In this document: positions 58,741 through 64,000 of the stretch, piece after piece
Numbering within the stretch: position 1 is the stretch's first letter
Layout: the number at the start of each line of letters is the position of its first letter
Origin: an uncultured Spirochaetia bacterium
GTDB taxonomy: Bacteria > Spirochaetota > Spirochaetia > SZUA-6 > Bin103
Reading direction: 5' to 3'
NCBI GenBank assembly: GCA_958296075.1
Contig: CATQHW010000002.1
Span: 62,001 to 126,000, forward strand
DNA: 64,000 nt
Position numbers and translations under genes: made by a program
The notes under the pieces: generated by a model
What the model was told of the DNA's origin: nothing
What the model saw: only the letters and a program-made list of their open reading frames with translations
Databases searched by the model: none

Positions 58741-60462
58741 CTACGTCACCGCGCGGTAGAACCACTCCACCGGCAGGGCCGTGAGGCGCAGGTCGATGTA
58801 GCCGGGTTCCACCGCGAAACGCCGTAGCCCGGCCAGCTCGGGATAGTGGCAGTAGGTGAGCAGCACGTGATCGCGGTGGAAGGTGATGCTGGTGTAGCAG
58901 TAGCCATGGTGGCGGCACTGCTCCACCAGTTTCAGCGGCCGCCAACTCCGGCCGGCGTCGTTCGAGATCGCTGCAACCAGCGGGGTACGGCCGCACAGAC
59001 CGTAGGTCCACAGGGCGAGCACGTCCGCGGTGCCGGGTATGCGTTGAATCGCCGCCGGCGAGCAGGCGCCGCGCAGCGGTGACAGAACGGGCCGCGACCA
59101 GCTCTGCCCGCCGTCTTCGGAGCAGGCGAAGAATTGCCCTCCCGACACCGAGCGCATGGTCATCAGCAGGCGACCGTCCGCGAGCTGCGCGACGCTGGGC
59201 TCGTTGACATTCTGGGCGCGTCGCTCGCGCTCCGGCAGCCCGGGGTCGGGCACGTGCGCGCCGGCGTGCCAGGTTCTGCCGCCGTCGTCGGAAAGCAGGC
59301 AGTACGGCCAGCGTACCCCGTCCACGTACTCGCGGGTGGCCAGAACGATGCGGCCGTCCGCCAGTCGTCGCAGACTGGCGTTGTTGGCGGCGTGACGGTT
59401 GCCGTTGGCGGGGGTGATCGCCGCGGCGGCGCTCCAACTGCGTCCGCCGTCGCCGGAGCGGCGCGCGACCATGCCCTTCGCGGGCATGTCCGGAAGCCGG
59501 TCGAAGTACACGAGCAGCAGCTCTTCCCCCAGATTCAGCAGGCTGGCGGACATGACGTTGGTGCCGTGCTCGTTCTCCACCACCGGCCACTTCCGGCTCC
59601 ACGTGCGCCCGCCGTCGGTTGACCGGCGCGCGCACAGTCGGGCCGGCGAGTCGTCCCACCCCTTGCCGGCATGGTAGTCGGTCCACACCAGCAGCAGGGA
59701 ACCGTCGGACGACACCACGAGGTCGCCTTCGCTGTGTCGCGGCTCGTCGGGCGTCGCCTCGTTGACCAGGAAGCACCACGCGTCATCCGCCGCGCGCAGG
59801 TCCTCCGGACCATCGGGCAGGGATGAGTCAGCGCGCGGGTACGGCACCTCTTCGATCGCGATTTCCCGGTAGACGGTCTCGACCGGCCAGCCGCCGGCGG
59901 CGGCGCTCCCGAACGTGACCATGAACGGCTCCGGATACGCGTCGTGCTCCACCTCGACCGTTGCGCCGGCCGGGACCGTCACGCGCAGCGTGGTCGGTCG
60001 CGCTTCGACGTGCACGGTGTGCTCGGCACTGAGGGGGCCGCTCAGCGTACGGTGAATCTGCCTGCCGCGGTGCTGGGCCCGCACGTGCCAGTCGACACGG
60101 TCCCGGCGCGGCTCCGCCCAGATCTCCCATGGCCCCGGACAGGGCATCACGAGTGCGGGCCGCCCAGGCACTCCCCGTGCCGGAGGCAGCTCGACCGTCC
60201 AGCTTACGTAGGCCGGAAGCTCGCTCGGGTGATAGCGGTACGGCTCGTCCTCGACCCCCGGCGCGAAGAACACGTGCGGCGCGTGCGCGGAGGCGCGTGT
60301 TCTGAGCAGAAGCCCGGGCAGCTCGCAGTGATCGCGCGGCTCGAAGTAGCCGTAGGTCCAGTAGTTCGCCACGGCAAAGGTGCAGCGCGCGCCCTGGAAC
60401 AGCCCGGTGCCGGCGGTGTGCCGGTCGAGCACCGCGACGCGCCACGCCTCCGCGTCGCTCAT
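58741..60462 (-). CDS. Sialidase-like BNR/Asp-box protein with an N-terminal beta domain
   Basis: The 573-residue protein has an N-terminal beta-rich region (residues about 1-215, VANYWTYGYFEPRDHCELPG..., RVTVPAGATVEVEHDAYPEP) and a propeller with five Asp-boxes (STDGGRTW, SGDGGRSW, SDDGGRTW, SEDGGQSW, SNDAGRSW). No signal peptide is apparent. The pattern LGEELLLVYFDRLPDMPAKG may hold the catalytic region. It heads the minus-strand run of the dpp operon and is divergent from the beta-helix gene. The sialic-acid link is unproven. Confidence 0.8.
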   Translation of the reverse strand: MSDAEAWRVAVLDRHTAGTGLFQGARCTFAVANYWTYGYFEPRDHCELPGLLLRTRASAHAPHVFFAPGVEDEPYRYHPSELPAYVSWTVELPPARGVPGRPALVMPCPGPWEIWAEPRRDRVDWHVRAQHRGRQIHRTLSGPLSAEHTVHVEARPTTLRVTVPAGATVEVEHDAYPEPFMVTFGSAAAGGWPVETVYREIAIEEVPYPRADSSLPDGPEDLRAADDAWCFLVNEATPDEPRHSEGDLVVSSDGSLLLVWTDYHAGKGWDDSPARLCARRSTDGGRTWSRKWPVVENEHGTNVMSASLLNLGEELLLVYFDRLPDMPAKGMVARRSGDGGRSWSAAAAITPANGNRHAANNASLRRLADGRIVLATREYVDGVRWPYCLLSDDGGRTWHAGAHVPDPGLPERERRAQNVNEPSVAQLADGRLLMTMRSVSGGQFFACSEDGGQSWSRPVLSPLRGACSPAAIQRIPGTADVLALWTYGLCGRTPLVAAISNDAGRSWRPLKLVEQCRHHGYCYTSITFHRDHVLLTYCHYPELAGLRRFAVEPGYIDLRLTALPVEWFYRAVT

Positions 60463-60474
60463 GACGCGAACACC

Positions 60475-60490
60475 ATGATGCCGTCATCAT
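60475..60490. promoter_or_regulatory. Inverted repeat in the divergent region (possible operator)
   Basis: ATGATG (60475-60480) and CATCAT (60485-60490) form a perfect 6-bp inverted repeat with a 4-nt centre. It lies in the 51-bp space between the sialidase-like start (60462, minus) and the beta-helix start (60514, plus). It could bind one regulator for both genes. The short length makes chance likely. Confidence 0.3.
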
Positions 60491-60513
60491 ATCCCACATC
60501 GGAGACGACTGAG

Positions 60514-62685
60514 ATGAACGACACGACGGCTGCAGGCGGGTTGGCGCTATATCTGTCGCCGAACGGAAACGACAACTGGAGCGGGCGCCTGCCGGCGCCC
60601 GACCCCGAAGGCAACGACGGCCCGCTGGCGACGCTCGAGTGGGCGCGGGAAATGGTGCGGCGCCTGCGCGAGAGCGGGGACGCGACGGGCCCGATCACCG
60701 TCTGGGTGCGGGGCGGCCGCTACCATCTGGGCCAGCCGGTGTGGTTCAACGGGCGCGACTCGGGGCCGACGAGCTATCGGGGTTATCCGGGCGAGACCGC
60801 GACGTTCACCGGCGGCCGCCGCGTGACCGGGTGGCGCGTGGTCACGGCGGACGAGGTTGGCATCGATGCCGCGAGTGCCTCGGTCGCCGCGAGCGAGCGC
60901 GAGGTCTGGGTGGCCGATCTCGATGCGGTGGCGGCCGGCTCCTGGTATTTCCGCCAGCTCTTCGTCAACGGGGAGCGGCGCCCGCGCGCGCGCCTGCCCA
61001 AGGACGGCTACTACTGGATGGAGGATGTGCCGGGCTTCGACCTGCGCGCCAGCCAGAACGATGAGTTCATCCACGGGCACGACCGGTTCGTTGCCCGTGA
61101 GGGCGACGTCGCGCGCTGGCGCAATCTGAGCGACGTCGACGTCGTCGTCCACCACTACTGGGTGGAAGAGCGGCTGCCGATCGCCAGCTTCGACGAGCAC
61201 ACGCGCGTGGTTATCAGCAGCCGGCGCAGCATCTTCGTGCTGCGCGACGACGTGGGCCGGCGCTATGCCAAGTACTACGTCGAAAATGTCTTCGAGGCGC
61301 TCGTGGAACCGGGGGAGTGGTACCTGGACCGGTCACGCGGCCGGCTGTTCTATCTGCCGCTGCCGGGAGAATCACCGGACGACGTGGAGATCTACGCGCC
61401 GGCGGGTGAGCAGCTCCTGCTGCTGCGCGGCACGCGGGACCGCCCGGTCGACGGAGTACGCTTCGTCGACCTGACCTTCGAGTGCTGCGACTGGAGCCAA
61501 CCCGGCCCGGGAGCGCTGGAGGGTTTCGAGGCCGGCGACCACATGAACCGGACCGACAGCTACGGCGCGACCGCGCAGGCGGCCTGCAACCTGGCCGGTG
61601 TCATCGACGTGGCGTACGCACGGCGCTGCGGGTTGGAGGGCTGCACGCTCAAGAACCTGGGGCTCTATGGGGTGGTGCTCCGCAAAGGATGCTTCGACAT
61701 CCGCATCGCCGGCAACGAGATCGCTGATCTCGGCGCCGGCGGGATACGCATCAATGGCGGTGGCGTCGAATCCGGTGCGCTTGACCGCACGGGCCGCAAT
61801 GTCATCACCGACAACACCATCCACGCGGGCGGGCGGGTGTTCCCGAGCGCGGTCGGCATTCTCATCATGCACAGCTTCGGCAACGTCGTGGCGCACAACC
61901 ACATCCACGATCTGTATTACACCGGCATCTCCTGCGGCTGGATCTGGGGCTACGGAGACACGGTCGCGCACGGCAACCGCATCGAGCGCAACCACATTCA
62001 CGACCTCGGCCGGGGCGTGCTCAGCGACATGGGCGGCATCTACACGCTCGGCGTCCAGCCGGGCACCGTTCTGCGCGGGAACCTGATCCACGACATTCGC
62101 CAAGCCAACTACGGCGGCTGGTGCATCTACCTGGACGAGGGCAGCTCGCACATCCTGGTGGAGAACAACGTCTGCTACAACGCCGGGACGCAGGTGTTCA
62201 ATCAGCACTATGGACGCGAGAACATCGTGCGCAACAACGTGTTCGCTGCCGGTGGGCACAGCGTGATCTCGTTGGGGCGTGTGGAAGATCACACAGCGTT
62301 CACGCTCCAGCAGAACTTGCTGCTTACGCGCGACCGGCCGGTGTTCGCCCGGCGCCCGCGGGGAATCGCCGGCGCGCGCGGGTTCCGCAGCGACCTCAAC
62401 CTGCTGTGGGACGTGGCTCGCGCCAACGCTGGCCGCGGCGGCGATCCGATCATAGCCATCGTCGGCGCATATGGCGCCGACGGCACCTGGAGAGAGCAGA
62501 GCCGTGACGAACTTGACGATTGGCGGGACGGCGGCAACGACACGCACAGCATCGTCGCTGACCCGCAGTGCGCGAGCCTCTACCGGAACGACTTCGATCT
62601 GCTGCCGGGCTCGCCGGCGTTGGCGCTCGGCTTCCATCCGATCGACCTCAGCGACGTCGGACAGCGGCCGGTAGAGGACCGCTAG
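60514..62685 (+). CDS. Right-handed parallel beta-helix protein (pectate-lyase/GH-like)
   Basis: The 723-residue protein opens GGLALYLSPNGNDNWSGRLP, the motif of a carbohydrate-active beta-helix family, and has GPITVWVRGGRYHLGQPVWF. From about residue 320 come helix turns with asparagine/histidine ladders: NVITDNTIHAGG, NVVAHNHIHDLYYTGI, RIERNHIHDLGRGVLSD, LVENNVCYNAG, ENIVRNNVFAAGG. I start at ATG 60514; longer readings upstream are antisense to the sialidase-like gene. There is no obvious signal peptide. It may be a polysaccharide lyase or hydrolase; the active site is not resolved. Confidence 0.85.
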   Translation: MNDTTAAGGLALYLSPNGNDNWSGRLPAPDPEGNDGPLATLEWAREMVRRLRESGDATGPITVWVRGGRYHLGQPVWFNGRDSGPTSYRGYPGETATFTGGRRVTGWRVVTADEVGIDAASASVAASEREVWVADLDAVAAGSWYFRQLFVNGERRPRARLPKDGYYWMEDVPGFDLRASQNDEFIHGHDRFVAREGDVARWRNLSDVDVVVHHYWVEERLPIASFDEHTRVVISSRRSIFVLRDDVGRRYAKYYVENVFEALVEPGEWYLDRSRGRLFYLPLPGESPDDVEIYAPAGEQLLLLRGTRDRPVDGVRFVDLTFECCDWSQPGPGALEGFEAGDHMNRTDSYGATAQAACNLAGVIDVAYARRCGLEGCTLKNLGLYGVVLRKGCFDIRIAGNEIADLGAGGIRINGGGVESGALDRTGRNVITDNTIHAGGRVFPSAVGILIMHSFGNVVAHNHIHDLYYTGISCGWIWGYGDTVAHGNRIERNHIHDLGRGVLSDMGGIYTLGVQPGTVLRGNLIHDIRQANYGGWCIYLDEGSSHILVENNVCYNAGTQVFNQHYGRENIVRNNVFAAGGHSVISLGRVEDHTAFTLQQNLLLTRDRPVFARRPRGIAGARGFRSDLNLLWDVARANAGRGGDPIIAIVGAYGADGTWREQSRDELDDWRDGGNDTHSIVADPQCASLYRNDFDLLPGSPALALGFHPIDLSDVGQRPVEDR

Positions 62686-62758
62686 CCGAGGACCCCACGC
62701 TCCGGGTCAGCGGCCAGGTTGACGGTTGAAACCGGCACACCCATGATTGGTGAGCTGC

Positions 62759-64000
62759 ATGACTCGTTCGATCGTTTCGCGCAATGACGATATCTACGAA
62801 TGCTTCCCGGATCTGGCGCAGTGTGACGACGGCACGCTCGTATGCGTGTACCGGGAGTGCATGTTTCACGCCCCGTTCCCGTTTTCACGGGTCGTCTGCA
62901 GGCTGAGCCGCGACGGCGGCATGAGCTGGCTGCCCCGGAGCATCATCGACGAGTGCGTGGTCGCGCCGGAGCTGTTCGAGGAGTCGCGCTCGTGGCTGAG
63001 TGAGGCGGCGATTGCCGGCTACGAGGAGTCGCGGGCGCGCATCACCGATCCGACGCGGGTAGGCGCGTCGATGAACTGTCCGCGGCTCATTCGCCTGCAT
63101 GACGGGCAGCTCTTGCTGGTCGTCGACTACCGGTTCGGTGCGCCACGCGGCGAGCACCGCTGGGTCAACCTCTTCTACCGCAGCACCGACGGTGGGGTGA
63201 GCTGGCAGGGACCGGAAGATCCGGGGATCCACGGGACGGTGGTACCCTCTCTCACCGAGCTGCGCGACGGCCGCGTGGTGTGTGCGGGCGCCAAGGTAAC
63301 GGGCCACGTCGGCGACCAGGCCGTGGAAACCCAGTACGTCTACTTCTCGGAAGACCAGGGCAGGACCTGGTCCGAGCCGGTGGCGATTCCGGAAGTGGCC
63401 CCCGATCAGCAGCGCATCATGCCCGGGTATCGGCAGTGGCTGGGCTTCTCGGAGGGCGCATTCCAGGAGCTGGACGACGGCACGATCCTCGGGATATTGC
63501 GCGGCGACAGTCTCGGGCAGGGCTACAAGGTCCTCTCCCACGACGGCGGTCAGACGTGGCAGGGACCCTACGCGACGCCGATGATTGGCCTGGAGGGGCG
63601 TCCCGGTCTGGGCTTGTTGTCGTCGGGCGAGGTGGCCGTTACCTATCGCATCGGTCTGCCGAACGAGATGCTGGCGCTGCACCTCATGACGCAGGAGGCG
63701 GCACTGCGGGAGGATGTCCAGCCGATGGTGGAGCGCAGGCCGATGCCCGAAGACCGCGCGGGCGTTCACGACCCGAGTGAACCGTGGTACCTGCGCGAGT
63801 ATTATCCGGGGTTCACCGTCATCCTCGACCAGGACCGCAGCGTGCATCGCGACTGCGGATACTCCGGCTGGGTGGAGCTCGCGAACGGTGACCTGTACGT
63901 GGTCGATTACTGCCACGACGACGCGCCGCGCGCTCACATCCGCAGCTACCGGGTGCAGCGCGAAGACATCATCCTGTTCCCGCCAGGCGATTTGCCGTGG
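62759..64000 (+). CDS. Sialidase-like BNR/Asp-box protein (runs off the window)
   Basis: An ATG at 62759 opens 414 codons without a stop up to the last base. The text begins MTRSIVSRNDDIYECFPDLA and has Asp-boxes SRDGGMSW, STDGGVSW, SEDQGRTW and SHDGGQTW. ASMNCPRLIRLHDGQLLLVV and VPSLTELRDGRVVCAGAK look like blade strands, and PWYLREYYPGFTVILDQDRS adds a typical C-terminal blade. No signal peptide is seen. The 3' end is missing here. It may be cotranscribed with the beta-helix gene 73 bp upstream. Confidence 0.8.
   Translation, partial: MTRSIVSRNDDIYECFPDLAQCDDGTLVCVYRECMFHAPFPFSRVVCRLSRDGGMSWLPRSIIDECVVAPELFEESRSWLSEAAIAGYEESRARITDPTRVGASMNCPRLIRLHDGQLLLVVDYRFGAPRGEHRWVNLFYRSTDGGVSWQGPEDPGIHGTVVPSLTELRDGRVVCAGAKVTGHVGDQAVETQYVYFSEDQGRTWSEPVAIPEVAPDQQRIMPGYRQWLGFSEGAFQELDDGTILGILRGDSLGQGYKVLSHDGGQTWQGPYATPMIGLEGRPGLGLLSSGEVAVTYRIGLPNEMLALHLMTQEAALREDVQPMVERRPMPEDRAGVHDPSEPWYLREYYPGFTVILDQDRSVHRDCGYSGWVELANGDLYVVDYCHDDAPRAHIRSYRVQREDIILFPPGDLPW

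Noticed and set aside
1..64000. tRNA, rRNA, riboswitch, insertion sequence or origin
   Set aside because: I looked for cloverleaf-like and conserved RNA sequences, transposase motifs and DnaA-box clusters and saw none; a covariance-model search would be needed to exclude small RNAs.

Overview
The window is GC-rich (about two thirds G+C by eye) bacterial chromosomal DNA. It is built from importers and the catabolic or glycan-active genes around them, and most genes run in tightly coupled operons with ATGA or TGATG overlaps. The many importer sets, BNR/Asp-box propeller proteins, phytanoyl-CoA-dioxygenase-like oxygenases, arylsulfotransferase-like proteins and AAA/PD-(D/E)XK 'accessory' ATPases suit a heterotrophic, probably uncultivated and possibly host- or particle-associated bacterium. 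I cannot assign a phylum: there is no rRNA, tRNA or ribosomal marker. I saw no CRISPR array, insertion sequence, integrase or replication origin.

Layout. 1-6.9 kb: a Gfo/Idh/MocA oxidoreductase (cut by the window edge) and an arylsulfotransferase-like gene face a + strand operon of an HpcH/HpaI aldolase and a PotABCD-type ABC importer. 6.9-8.7 kb: a visibly AT-richer three-gene minus-strand cassette led by a TIGR04255-family protein, the best candidate for an undescribed accessory system. 8.85-16.0 kb: a second arylsulfotransferase-like gene diverges from a family-5 binding protein, two permeases and a sialidase-like gene. 16.2-20.5 kb: a four-gene sugar ABC importer. 20.6-21.7 kb: a scar where a truncated Uma2 gene meets a truncated AAA/DUF4143 ATPase. 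21.8-24.7 kb: a DctPQM TRAP importer, then a nucleobase permease with a fused soluble domain and a convergent NIPSNAP gene. 27.0-31.0 kb: a 14-repeat (2 x 7 blade) propeller protein coupled to a CotH/lamin-tail protein.

31.4-47.1 kb is a patchwork: three PhyH-type oxygenases, an epimerase, an asparaginase-type Ntn hydrolase, a sialidase-like protein, a GNAT acetyltransferase, a cupin, a SelA-like PLP enzyme and a GH130-like protein. Among them lie gene fragments and two near-identical AAA/PD-(D/E)XK ATPases. The ATPases share a 456-bp tract at about 99% identity, and both are flanked by pieces of the same broken alcohol dehydrogenase. An 80-bp fragment of an FMN-dependent 2-hydroxyacid dehydrogenase occurs twice in the same region. 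This looks like an old duplication followed by decay.

47.1-60.5 kb is a long minus-strand run: sialidase-like protein, family-5 binding protein, DppB, DppC, DppD, DppF, a sugar isomerase-type TIM barrel, a second family-5 binding protein, DppB and DppC. Only one DppD/DppF ATPase pair serves three binding-protein/permease sets. 60.5-64 kb: a right-handed beta-helix protein and a sialidase-like gene that runs off the window.

The genes fit a model in which secreted or periplasmic propeller and helix proteins bind or cut glycans, and the importers take up the products. That is inferred from families and neighbourhood; no substrate can be read from the sequence. A recurring regulatory feature is a strong stem-loop just downstream of each of four binding-protein genes, between that gene and its permease or ATPase genes.
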